Shown one piece after another: positions 1-6,717 of a stretch of DNA of 48,185 nucleotides; within the stretch, counting starts at the first letter, position 1, and every line of letters starts with the position of its first letter. Below the pieces are notes generated by a model. The model saw only the letters and a list, made by a program, of their open reading frames with translations, did no database searches and was not told the origin of the DNA. Source of the DNA: an uncultured Ruminococcus sp. (lineage in GTDB: Bacteria; Bacillota; Clostridia; Oscillospirales; Acutalibacteraceae); contig CACWOX010000025.1 in assembly GCA_902762615.1 (NCBI GenBank), forward strand, positions 1 through 48,185, written 5' to 3'. The translations under genes and the position numbers were made by a program.

Positions 1-606
1 CTTTCCGACACCCGTGTTATTCTGCAAATTACCAAAGGTGCGGGAAAAAGTGTTGGCATTTGTCAGTGTTCCATTCACAAAGCACGCGGCGTAATTTGCA
101 TCATTTTCTCCGGCAGCCTGACCGTCCGACAGGCTGTAGATGTTTAAGGTGGTGGGTCTTTTGGTGGTGCTGGATGATGTGTTTCTTTGATAAAAAGAAA
201 GCGCCAACAAGTCCACAGCAAACGGGAAAGCAACATAGACGGTCAATGCTGTCAGACTGGTTTTTGCAGAAAGATAAGCGCCGTTGTCATTCACCGCTCC
301 GTCGAACGAATGTATAAGGGTATAATTGACGTTTGCATACGGAGATGGTGTAGATCCCGATTCAATCTGAAACCCGTCGGCAGCATAAACGGATTTTACA
401 CCGCTCGCTGTCGTCGGGTACGGAATAAGACCGTCATTGCCCCCTAAAAGAATTCCGTTGGGGTCGTCGGCGTGACTGGTTCCGATTTGCAATATTATAA
501 ATTCATCATCTTTTTCCCACACCAAGTCAGAGCCGTAATACGCTTTTGCAATCTGCTGAGAGCCGAATTTTACATCGGCAATGGAATCGCTGACCGATCG
601 AATCAT
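1..606 (-). CDS. Phage tail protein, C-terminal part outside window
   Basis: An open minus-strand frame starts with ATG at 606 and runs off the left edge with no stop, so at least 202 residues are present. Its ATG overlaps the TGA of the upstream tail-fibre gene (ATGA), which indicates translational coupling. The N-terminus has the pattern SDVKFGSxxIxKAYYGSDLVWE (residues about 9-31), a form often found near the start of tail or baseplate-associated phage proteins. The rest is rich in Thr, Ser, Asn and Tyr with few charges, as in beta-rich virion surface proteins. A receptor-binding or baseplate role is inferred from position only. It could also be a cargo-type virion protein, because the C-terminus is not visible. 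Confidence 0.6.
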   Translation of the reverse strand, partial: MIRSVSDSIADVKFGSQQIAKAYYGSDLVWEKDDEFIILQIGTSHADDPNGILLGGNDGLIPYPTTASGVKSVYAADGFQIESGSTPSPYANVNYTLIHSFDGAVNDNGAYLSAKTSLTALTVYVAFPFAVDLLALSFYQRNTSSSTTKRPTTLNIYSLSDGQAAGENDANYAACFVNGTLTNANTFSRTFGNLQNNTGVGK

Positions 607-1022
607 GAACTCGCCTCCGGTATCAGGTAAAGTGTATTGGAGTCGGGCGGGTCGAGCGCTTCGTACTGCTCCTGCGTCAGAAGGACGATATTGATATTGT
701 CGAGCTTCTCCTTATCGGGCGGCGACATCAGACCGGCTGACCCGCCCGAACCGCTTACGGAAGCGACTGCAACAGCAGTGGAAGCTTTGCCCGCCAGCGC
801 TTCGGCAAGTCCGGTAATTTCGGACAGCGAATGGGTATGAACCGACGCTGCCTTGCCGTCCACAATTTCCCGAAGCGCCGGCATATCGGTGAGCGTCAGA
901 TAATTGCCGCCCGACAGCTTGACGATGAATTTTCCGGAGTCAAGGCATACCGCACATTCTCCCGGCTGAAGCCGCGAAATATCCAGATCTGCTTCGTTTC
1001 CGCGTCTTAATTGAATTGCCAT
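603..1022 (-). CDS. Phage tail-fibre-like protein
   Basis: This 139-residue protein begins MAIQLRRGNE, a start seen in many tail-fibre and tropism proteins. It continues with a short beta-rich segment, then the fibre-type motif HTHSLSEITGLAEAL at about residues 62-76, and a C-terminal segment with LTQEQYEAL and NTLYLIPE. The HTHxxxxITGL pattern and the xxNTLYLI ending are common in short siphophage fibre or collar proteins. No C-terminal receptor domain is present, so this may be a connector between the baseplate and the next gene product, whose ATG overlaps its stop. Plausible alternatives are an upper-baseplate protein or a truncated fibre. It belongs to the late operon on the minus strand. 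Confidence 0.65.
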   Translation of the reverse strand: MAIQLRRGNEADLDISRLQPGECAVCLDSGKFIVKLSGGNYLTLTDMPALREIVDGKAASVHTHSLSEITGLAEALAGKASTAVAVASVSGSGGSAGLMSPPDKEKLDNINIVLLTQEQYEALDPPDSNTLYLIPEASS

Positions 1023-1052
1023 ATTTTCAAATTACCTCCTGACAATAGAAAA

Positions 1053-1247
1053 TTACCACGACTGCACCAATGCGCCGTTTTTGTAAATGGAAATGCCGCC
1101 GTCGGTGACGACAATGCTGTTCTGCCCCGACATGCCGGAAATGCGCACACCGCCGTTTACAGCGCTGGCAACAAGCAGCTCGTGCCGGTCTCCCGAAGCG
1201 TCATAGCCGTATAATGCAACAACATTATTCAGCTCATAAACCATCAT
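1053..1247 (-). CDS. Small phage late-operon protein, unknown
   Basis: A 64-residue protein with no recognised domain. It has alternating beta-type hydrophobic residues and Gly-rich turns (GGVRISG, TDGGISIYKNG), suggesting a small beta structural protein such as a fibre accessory. Two start codons lie in tandem. The first ATG overlaps the TGA of the upstream minor capsid gene by four bases. The second, at 1244, has better spacing from the GGGAGG Shine-Dalgarno. It lies where the tail-tube and chaperone genes of an intact siphophage would normally be. Confidence 0.5.
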   Translation of the reverse strand: MMVYELNNVVALYGYDASGDRHELLVASAVNGGVRISGMSGQNSIVVTDGGISIYKNGALVQSW

Positions 1248-1627
1248 CCGCCTCCCATCTGCGCCATAAACGCGGCGAACGCTTTCGGGCAGAAATCCTT
1301 ATACGGCCCGTCAATCCATGAATCGTACCACCTGCCGCCTGCGTTGGCATTATTGACGGTCTGGAAATCATATTCCGGGTGATAATAGAGCCTCCGCGCC
1401 TGCGGGGAGCCTATCACGATCGACACATTGCCGTTCGGAAGGTCGGTGGTGTCCACATAGGTCTGCTGATTCTGCATATTGCCGGTGTCAAAGGGCATTA
1501 CCTGCGAATTGACTACCTCGGTGTGAAGCGCCTCGGCGGTCAGCTCCAGCGCCGCAAGCGTGATATTGTCCAGCTGGGTGAGCCTGCCGTAATTCAGGCT
1601 GACCCAACTGGTGACGTAATTCGACAT
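1244..1627 (-). CDS. Phage minor capsid protein (Minor_capsid_2-like)
   Basis: A 127-residue head-completion protein. The central stretch ARRLYYHPEYDFQTVNN followed by AGGRWYDSWIDGP (residues about 77-107) matches the core pattern I know for the small minor capsid proteins that follow the head-tail connector in Clostridia and Lactobacillus siphophages. The N-terminal half is helical (LDNITLAALELTAEALHTEVVNSQVMPFDTGNMQ), as in HK97 gp10-type proteins. It is in the expected order behind the connector genes. Its TGA overlaps the next ATG, so translation is coupled. The assignment rests on motif and order, without a profile search. Confidence 0.65.
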   Translation of the reverse strand: MSNYVTSWVSLNYGRLTQLDNITLAALELTAEALHTEVVNSQVMPFDTGNMQNQQTYVDTTDLPNGNVSIVIGSPQARRLYYHPEYDFQTVNNANAGGRWYDSWIDGPYKDFCPKAFAAFMAQMGGG

Positions 1628-1643
1628 TTTTTAAATCAGCCTC

Positions 1644-1982
1644 CTACATCAATTGGATTTCCGTGTAATTCACACTGCCATCGGGATTCCGCGCTTTGGT
1701 GCCGCGGTAAATTTTGCGGGTTTCGCCGAAAATTTCTGCTGTTCCGTCGGCGATGACAGCCAATTCCGGGCAAATATCGCCATTAAAGAGTGCTTTGCCG
1801 CTGAGCTGAATGTAATGCTTGTCGTCGGTGTAGACACGCTGGGCGCTGTCCTGATAATTGCATTTTCCTTCAAAGGTAAAAGCAACCATCGGCGCGCTGT
1901 CCTCGGTGAGTTCATCGGAATAAATTGTCAGGCTGATCGGTGTTCTGCACACAGCATCCGGCACAAGCGGAGGGTATTTCAT
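1644..1982 (-). CDS. Phage minor capsid / head-closure protein
   Basis: A protein of 112 residues when started at the ATG at 1982, which overlaps the TGA of the connector gene (ATGA). The frame stays open to a further ATG at 2018, but that would run deep into the connector gene, so the coupled start is preferred. The content is beta-rich, with a CRTPISLTIYSDEL start and a C-terminal GETRKIYRGTKARNPDGSVNYTEIQL. Size and position between the gp6-type connector and the Minor_capsid_2-like gene suit a Minor_capsid_1 or head-closure protein. No catalytic motif is seen. The function is inferred mainly from conserved gene order. Confidence 0.55.
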   Translation of the reverse strand: MKYPPLVPDAVCRTPISLTIYSDELTEDSAPMVAFTFEGKCNYQDSAQRVYTDDKHYIQLSGKALFNGDICPELAVIADGTAEIFGETRKIYRGTKARNPDGSVNYTEIQLM

Positions 1983-2377
1983 GACGGAAAGCACCTCCGC
2001 TTCATGCTGAGTGAACACAACCCGCTCTGACAGAGCAATGAATATATCTCCCGGCTGACCGGTACGCCGTTAATCACCGTTACCGCCATGCCCCCGAAGC
2101 TCATGGAAACGCCGTTGACTGAATAGGAATTCAGCGCGGAGTCCAAAAGATCGGCGTTGTCGTGCAGGAAGTCAGCCAGTTTGCAGCAGGATTCTGTAAT
2201 AATTTCCTGCTGAAAATCGGTCAGATTATCGAAGCCCTTTCCAACAATGCGGTTGAAGGTCAGACTGTCGATCTGTCGGCTGGCGTTGTGCAAAATTTGG
2301 TCAAGTTCTTCCGGTTGAATGTTCCCGCTCCCGTACTGGGCGTAATCGGCTGACGTGGCGTATGGAATGTAAGACAT
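1979..2377 (-). CDS. Phage head-tail connector protein (gp6-like)
   Basis: A 132-residue protein, helical in its first 85 residues. The stretch ADYAQYGSGNIQPEELDQIL followed by SRQIDSLTFNRI is characteristic of the small gp6/YqbG-type head-tail connectors, in which a DUF-type helical bundle plugs onto the portal. It also has FQQEIITESCCKLADFL in the central helices. It sits two genes downstream of the capsid gene, the normal place for this family. No portal gene is visible in the window, which is odd for an intact head module. Its stop overlaps the preferred start of the next gene. Confidence 0.65.
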   Translation of the reverse strand: MSYIPYATSADYAQYGSGNIQPEELDQILHNASRQIDSLTFNRIVGKGFDNLTDFQQEIITESCCKLADFLHDNADLLDSALNSYSVNGVSMSFGGMAVTVINGVPVSREIYSLLCQSGLCSLSMKRRCFPS

Positions 2378-2386
2378 TACATCACC

Positions 2387-2620
2387 TTATTTCTTCCTTT
2401 TGAGAGCCGGGGAAGGCTGCTTCTGAGCGGCGGCAAGCTGCTTTTTCAGGCGGTTGTTTTCTTCGAGGACGGCAACGTATTGCGCATACGGAACGGTCTT
2501 TCCTGCGGCGTATTCGATAATTCTGCCGTTCTCGTCGGTGATGTCAAAGCCCTGCGCAGCGTAAGCCTTGTGCTGGGTTTCGTCGATGGTGTAGACTTTG
2601 TTTTCCTTGACCGCTTTCAT
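2387..2620 (-). CDS. Small phage protein following the capsid gene
   Basis: A 77-residue protein with a short N-terminal beta unit (MKAVKENKVYTIDETQHKAY, then GFDITDENGRIIEYA) and a C-terminal charged helix (EENNRLKKQLAAAQKQ...ALKRKK) likely to form a coiled coil. Small proteins with this layout often lie between the capsid and connector genes in Clostridia phages, but their role is not known to me. Only three bases separate its ATG from the stop of the capsid gene, so it is probably translated from the capsid mRNA. Confidence 0.5.
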   Translation of the reverse strand: MKAVKENKVYTIDETQHKAYAAQGFDITDENGRIIEYAAGKTVPYAQYVAVLEENNRLKKQLAAAQKQPSPALKRKK

Positions 2621-2623
2621 GAA

Positions 2624-3670
2624 TTAATTACCTCCCGTTCCGGTGGTTTCACCGCCTGATTCAGACCCGGATTCACTGCCGCCGGACTCGGTGCCGGAAG
2701 ATTCTGTGCCCGAAGATTCAGAGCCGGAAGTGCTGCCGGAATTGGTACCCGAAGTATCAGTGCCGGAATTTGCTGCCGCCTGCACATTGATGGCAATGCC
2801 GCACGCCTTCGCGTCGATGAGGAAGGTGCCGGTGTAATAGCGGTTCTGGTAGATGTAATTGTCGGCGGTGCGGGAGTCGCTGCCTGGCGTGAAGAGCTTC
2901 ATGTAGGCGTACTTGTCGCGGGACACCTGACAGGTGGGATGAATGAGAATCGCGTTGATCTGGAGCGCGCCCGACGCCGGAACACAGCCGTCAGAGAAAT
3001 CATACAGCGTTTTCATTCTGGCGGAAGGAACCTTTTTGATAATAACGTCTTCGATGGCGTTGACTCTGCGATCAAGTGTGCCGCCTGTACGGGCTTCAAT
3101 AGTGCGCTGAATGTCGGCTGCCTGTTTAAAGAGGGTAGCAAAGGCGGACGTACAATAGAGGATTCTGCCCTCCTGCGGAACGGAATTGTCATCCATGTAG
3201 ACCGTCACACTGTCGAACCAATTCAAAATATTCTGCGAGGTGAGGACAGTATTGTCCACCTGCGCGCCATTGGAAGCGCATCTGACCGCTTCGGAGTACA
3301 GCTTGGAAAAACGGTAGCTGTCCTTTTCGGGAATAGCCTGCTCATTCTCAAACACATTCTGAATATTGGCGATTTCCGTAACAAGGTTTGTTTCGTCGAT
3401 GTCCTGCGGGTCAATGATGAATTCCACATCGCGGTCATGATCGAGGGTCTTGGGTTCCCAGCTGTTGGCAACGGTGCCGGCATTGAAACCGGCAGAAGCG
3501 CGGTTATGATCCTTGTAGCCGCTTACCGTCAGCTTCGGCAGCTTGATAGTCTTCGCGTTAAGGAATTTAACGCCGGGGTTTGACTGGGTGAGTTCATAGG
3601 AACACATCTCTCTGGAATACTTCTGCTGGAGTTCTCTTTCAAACTGTACTGCATAATCAAATACGGGCAT
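2624..3670 (-). CDS. Phage major capsid protein
   Basis: A 348-residue protein at the expected place for the major head protein, between a scaffold-like gene and head-tail connectors. The N-terminal segment FDYAVQFERELQQKY and the following KTIKLPKLTVSGYKDHNR and HDRDVEFIIDPQDIDETN are typical of a family of Clostridia phage coat proteins. I cannot see an obvious prohead protease, consistent with a separate scaffold. The last 45 or so residues (about 303-348) form a low-complexity tail of Ser, Gly, Thr and Glu with repeated SGTES and GSES units. This tail is unusual for a capsid shell and probably projects from the particle or is disordered. Confidence 0.75.
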   Translation of the reverse strand: MPVFDYAVQFERELQQKYSREMCSYELTQSNPGVKFLNAKTIKLPKLTVSGYKDHNRASAGFNAGTVANSWEPKTLDHDRDVEFIIDPQDIDETNLVTEIANIQNVFENEQAIPEKDSYRFSKLYSEAVRCASNGAQVDNTVLTSQNILNWFDSVTVYMDDNSVPQEGRILYCTSAFATLFKQAADIQRTIEARTGGTLDRRVNAIEDVIIKKVPSARMKTLYDFSDGCVPASGALQINAILIHPTCQVSRDKYAYMKLFTPGSDSRTADNYIYQNRYYTGTFLIDAKACGIAINVQAAANSGTDTSGTNSGSTSGSESSGTESSGTESGGSESGSESGGETTGTGGN

Positions 3671-3741
3671 TTTTTATACCTACCTTTCATGTGTGAGAAT
3701 TGCAATGACGATTGCAAAATACTTATTTCTTTTTTCCATAC

Positions 3742-4200
3742 TTATTTTTTGTTGCCGAAGATGCGGGCGAGTTCGTCACTCTGAGCTGAGGACTGACCGC
3801 CTCCGGCGCCGATCTGCTGAAAGCCTTTGGACTGGTCGCTCTTGGCGGGTTTCAGTACCGGAATATCGTCCAGCACCTTACCTATTGCCGCCTGAATGGC
3901 GGCAGCGTCAGGGGTGCCGTCCTTGTCGGGCTTTACCGCCGAAAAGTCCGCCATTTTCAGGACGTAAGGAACGGTCTTCACGTCAACGCCGAGGGTGATT
4001 GCCTCGAGTGCCGCCTGCTGCGAAATGCGGGAAGCAATCGCCGCCTGCCGGTACTGTTCGGAAAGCTGCTGCGACGCGGCGAGCTGCGATTGCAGCGCGG
4101 TCAAATCAATTGCCGACTGCTGATCGGGCTGCTGATTCTGCTGCAGGGAATTGTCCGCAGTCTGGTCGGGTGTTTGTGCGTTCTGGTTCTGTTCTGCCAT
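3742..4200 (-). CDS. Phage scaffold-like protein
   Basis: A 152-residue protein started at the ATG at 4200, which has GGAGG ten bases upstream. The open frame extends to 4263, but that start lacks a ribosome site and overlaps a terminator hairpin. The N-terminus is Gln/Asn-rich (AEQNQNAQTPDQ, QQNQQPDQQ). A helical region LQSQLAASQQLSEQYRQAAI and a conserved-looking block LGVDVKTVPYVLKMADFS follow, and it ends NELARIFGNKK-like with a short basic tail. Short, acidic, helical proteins with a basic C-terminus upstream of the capsid gene are usually scaffolds (DUF4355 or GP20-like). It would be lost or cleaved during head maturation. Confidence 0.65.
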   Translation of the reverse strand: MAEQNQNAQTPDQTADNSLQQNQQPDQQSAIDLTALQSQLAASQQLSEQYRQAAIASRISQQAALEAITLGVDVKTVPYVLKMADFSAVKPDKDGTPDAAAIQAAIGKVLDDIPVLKPAKSDQSKGFQQIGAGGGQSSAQSDELARIFGNKK

Positions 4201-4240
4201 TTGTTGAAAAACCTCCGTTTCTGGATAAATTGGGTATAAC

Positions 4241-4283
4241 AAAAGCCGCCTTGATTCAATCAATTGGAATCAAAAGCGGCTTG
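4241..4283 (-). terminator. Rho-independent terminator-like hairpin in head operon
   Basis: Read on the minus strand, AAGCCGC...TTGATTC pairs with GAATCAAGGCGGCTT around a short loop and is followed by TTTTGTTAT. It lies directly after the stop of the 68-residue gene and before the scaffold gene, so it may only reduce, not end, late transcription. A related GCCGC hairpin follows at 4512-4559. Confidence 0.6.
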
Positions 4284-4284
4284 G

Positions 4285-4491
4285 TTATTCTGTTTTCTTT
4301 TCGTTCTTCTTCCCGGAATCCTCCGGGAACAGCTCGTCGGTTTCTGCCTTGTCAATCGCGCGTCTGATTGCGGTCAGGCGGGTGCGGTACTGCTGCGGAA
4401 CGTCGCCGTCGGTGATCATCTCGTCCAGCACGTCCCACAAGTCCGCGAATTCCTCCGCGTCGGTGATGGCGAGTTCAAGATTGAGTGTCAT
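4285..4491 (-). CDS. Small acidic phage protein, unknown
   Basis: A 68-residue protein taken from the ATG at 4491, which has AGGAGG nine bases upstream. A longer in-frame start at 4530 would lie in the preceding terminator hairpin. The sequence is acidic and helical (ITDAEEFADLWDVLDEMITDGDVPQQYRTRLTAIRRAIDKAE) and ends in a Lys/Glu-rich tail. I do not recognise a family. It is bracketed by two terminator-like hairpins, so its mRNA segment may be processed or attenuated separately from the scaffold-capsid message. Confidence 0.55.
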   Translation of the reverse strand: MTLNLELAITDAEEFADLWDVLDEMITDGDVPQQYRTRLTAIRRAIDKAETDELFPEDSGKKNEKKTE

Positions 4492-4511
4492 GGGTGAATT
4501 ACCTCCTTTCG

Positions 4512-4559
4512 GGCATAAGAAAAGCCGCATTGATTATCCTAAAGGCTCAAAGCGGCGTA
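4512..4559 (-). terminator. Second GCCGC terminator-like hairpin
   Basis: On the minus strand, GCCGCTTTGA pairs with TCAATGCGGC across a loop of about 13 bases and is followed by TTTTCTTA. It resembles the hairpin at 4241-4283 in its GCCGC stem and U-tract and lies just after the stop of the 79-residue gene. Confidence 0.55.
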
Positions 4560-4566
4560 GTTGAAA

Positions 4567-4806
4567 TTATTCGGTTGTGTCTTCTTCGTCGGTCAGTGGG
4601 ATGCCGTATTCTGTCAGTATCTTCTTCGCCGTTCGGGCATTAAAGCGAATCCAGCTAAAATTCGGATCATCAAGCTCCAATTCTCTCATTTCTTCATCAG
4701 TATAAGGATTAGGGCATTCTTTCAGTCGCTGTCTCATTTTCTGAATCTTTTCATCAGTGATCCAATCGGGTAGGGATTTCGATGTACCTGAATCCATAGT
4801 GTTCAC
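4567..4806 (-). CDS. Small phage protein, unknown
   Basis: A 79-residue protein with DWITDEKIQKMRQRLKECP and YTDEEMRELELDDPNFSWI, ending in acidic TDEEDTTE. Its start overlaps the end of the large head protein by about 50 bases, so it is translated from the same message. No domain is recognised. It could be an immunity or accessory protein for the toxin-like C-terminus of the upstream protein, because small acidic genes directly downstream of such domains often are. That is inference from position alone. Confidence 0.5.
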   Translation of the reverse strand: MNTMDSGTSKSLPDWITDEKIQKMRQRLKECPNPYTDEEMRELELDDPNFSWIRFNARTAKKILTEYGIPLTDEEDTTE

Positions 4807-6499
4807 TCGCTTTCAGAATATCAGTAGTTGCTTTTTCAATTGAGGACTCAAGCTCTTTCTGCTTTTTGCCCGACAATGTGGACTTTTTATGAGCTTTTGC
4901 TTGTTGTTCAAGATAATTCAACGAATAATCAATTCCATCCGCTGAATAGATGATCTCTCCCGCTTTTTCAGCTAAATAATCAGCAAACTCCGTTTTATTA
5001 CTATCTATTGTTGCAAACAGCCCATATATGCTTCCCCTGTTTCCAATAGCCACAATTCCTATTTGCTGACTATCATCGACAAATTTAATGATATCCGAAT
5101 GACTTAACCTTAAATCACTTCCGTGATTATGGAAAGCATAATAGAGCACTCCCGGCTGGTCAATGGAACAGCGTCCCATACTCCCCTTTCGGGTGTTTCC
5201 TATTTGCTCTAACGCCATATTGTAAACCGCAGAAAACTCTGTACCCGGCTCCGCTCCCGAGTCTTTCACAGTCCTTAAAAGATCTTGGCAATTCGTTCTG
5301 AATCGGATATTCATCTGTTCGTCGTCAAAATAGTTTATTTGTGGAATAGCTTGAATGGATTGTTCTGTAACGGGGAAATTATCTAAACCACTATCCAAGT
5401 ACATTTTACCACTTCCGCCCGCTTTTTGCAAGGCTTTTTTGTACTCGTCGGAACTGACGACTGTCGAAAACCTCCGCTGTGCGGCTCTGGCTTGGGTCTT
5501 GGCAACCTCCGCCGACTGCCGGAGCTTTTTCGCGTCGGCAATGGATTTTTTCGCGTCGCGCATCTGCTTGGAAACCTGCTGATCGCGTAACTTGGTCTTG
5601 GATTGTATGGAATGGACTGCCTGCTGTGCGCTTTCGGCTTTCTGCGCTGCCCTCTGCGCCTTTGCGTCAAGCGCCTGTGCCGCCTGTCTGGCTGCCTGTG
5701 CGTCCTTTTCCATCTCGGCTGCCTTCTGCTTCACAAGTCTGACCTTGGCGCGGATGGTTTCAATGTCCCGCTTGCGCTGCTCATTGGCTATGCTCACCGT
5801 CACGGGCGGCTTGGATGGCACCGATACCGTTGCGACGGGGCGTGATTTCGGGGTTGGCTTGACCTTGACGGCGGTGGGACGGGCGGTTTTGGCTTCTACT
5901 GATACCTTTAATTTCCCTCCGTTGTCGAGCTTCATCAAAGTGGCATATCGCCGCTGCGCCGCTCGCGCTTCGGTCTTGTCAATCTCTGCAATCCGGCGCA
6001 GCCTTTTCGCCTCGGCGGTCGAGAGCTTTGCGTCCCATATCCCCCGCGTAACCTGTTTGTCACGGATTTTTGCCCTTGCCTTGATGGCGTTGATTTCTTC
6101 TGCGGATGCCTGTCGCGTGCGTTTTGCGTTATAATCGGCTGCCTTCGCGTTTTCGGACGCAAACAACGCCCTTTCCCGCGCGTTCTCCGCTTGGGCTTCC
6201 AACTCCCCCGCCTTTTTGCGCACGAGCTGCACCTTAGCTTTGATACGCTCAATGTCCCGCTTGCGCTCTGCTTCGGACGGACCGATTGACGGCGGCGTTT
6301 TCTTGGGCGTAGAATATGCCTTTACGTCGATGACGGAACGGATATTGCCGCCCTTCGGCTTCTCCTGCGTTTTAGCCTTGGCAAATATCTCGACTCCTGG
6401 CGGATTCCTCGGCGGTGTAATGCCTAATTCCTCGGGGATATTGCGCAGCTGCTCCCGCGGCGGTGATCGCCGGAGGATGCCGGGATTCGCGTCAATCAA
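4754..6499 (-). CDS. Truncated phage minor-head-like protein with coiled coils and a JAB-like C-terminus
   Basis: A 581-residue open frame beginning at TTG 6499, which overlaps the TGA of the truncated ATPase gene. Reading continues in frame upstream of the TTG without a start, which suggests that the native N-terminus was lost. Residues about 75-200 and 235-355 form two similar coiled-coil blocks, each with a KRDIExIxAKVxLVxxKA start and an EARAAQRR or QARAAQRR end, so an internal duplication of roughly 150 residues is visible. Residues about 375-581 are globular, with a YYAFHNHGSDLRLSHSD segment resembling the HxH...S..D core of JAB/MPN-type domains appended to phage minor head proteins. 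A MuF-type portal-binding N-terminus, usual for this family, is absent. Peptidase activity is not assured, because the HNHGS motif lacks the usual proline. Confidence 0.6.
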   Translation of the reverse strand: MIDANPGILRRSPPREQLRNIPEELGITPPRNPPGVEIFAKAKTQEKPKGGNIRSVIDVKAYSTPKKTPPSIGPSEAERKRDIERIKAKVQLVRKKAGELEAQAENARERALFASENAKAADYNAKRTRQASAEEINAIKARAKIRDKQVTRGIWDAKLSTAEAKRLRRIAEIDKTEARAAQRRYATLMKLDNGGKLKVSVEAKTARPTAVKVKPTPKSRPVATVSVPSKPPVTVSIANEQRKRDIETIRAKVRLVKQKAAEMEKDAQAARQAAQALDAKAQRAAQKAESAQQAVHSIQSKTKLRDQQVSKQMRDAKKSIADAKKLRQSAEVAKTQARAAQRRFSTVVSSDEYKKALQKAGGSGKMYLDSGLDNFPVTEQSIQAIPQINYFDDEQMNIRFRTNCQDLLRTVKDSGAEPGTEFSAVYNMALEQIGNTRKGSMGRCSIDQPGVLYYAFHNHGSDLRLSHSDIIKFVDDSQQIGIVAIGNRGSIYGLFATIDSNKTEFADYLAEKAGEIIYSADGIDYSLNYLEQQAKAHKKSTLSGKKQKELESSIEKATTDILKASEHYGFRYIEIPTRLDH

Positions 6500-6717
6500 T
6501 TCCTGCGTGCGTCCCTGCCATAATCGACCTGAGAGAGAAGCATTGTCCAGCTCGTGGGAGCGTCAAAGCGCTTTACGTCAAGAAATTTGGTGCTGCCCTC
6601 CGTGTCGATGAAGACCGGATCCGGGAAGTGGGAGGCCAATGTGGTCTTGCCAATGCCTTCCACGCCGTAGATCACGACCTTCTGCGCTGTATGAATTTTT
6701 CCGCTTGTGATGTTCAT
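6496..6717 (-). pseudogene. Truncated phage AAA ATPase (Sak4-like)
   Basis: The 73-residue product from the ATG at 6717 contains the opening of a phage RecA-like ATPase: GKIHTAQKVVIYG, Walker A GVEGIGKTT, then FPDPVFIDTEGSTKFLDV and PTSWTMLLSQVDY. Phage proteins of this type are usually over 200 residues, so about two thirds is missing. After VDY the frame reads GRDARRN and stops inside the start of the head-protein frame. The ATG overlaps the TAA of the SMC-like gene (TAATG), as expected for a recombination module. I interpret this as the left half of a deletion junction rather than a working gene. Confidence 0.75.
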
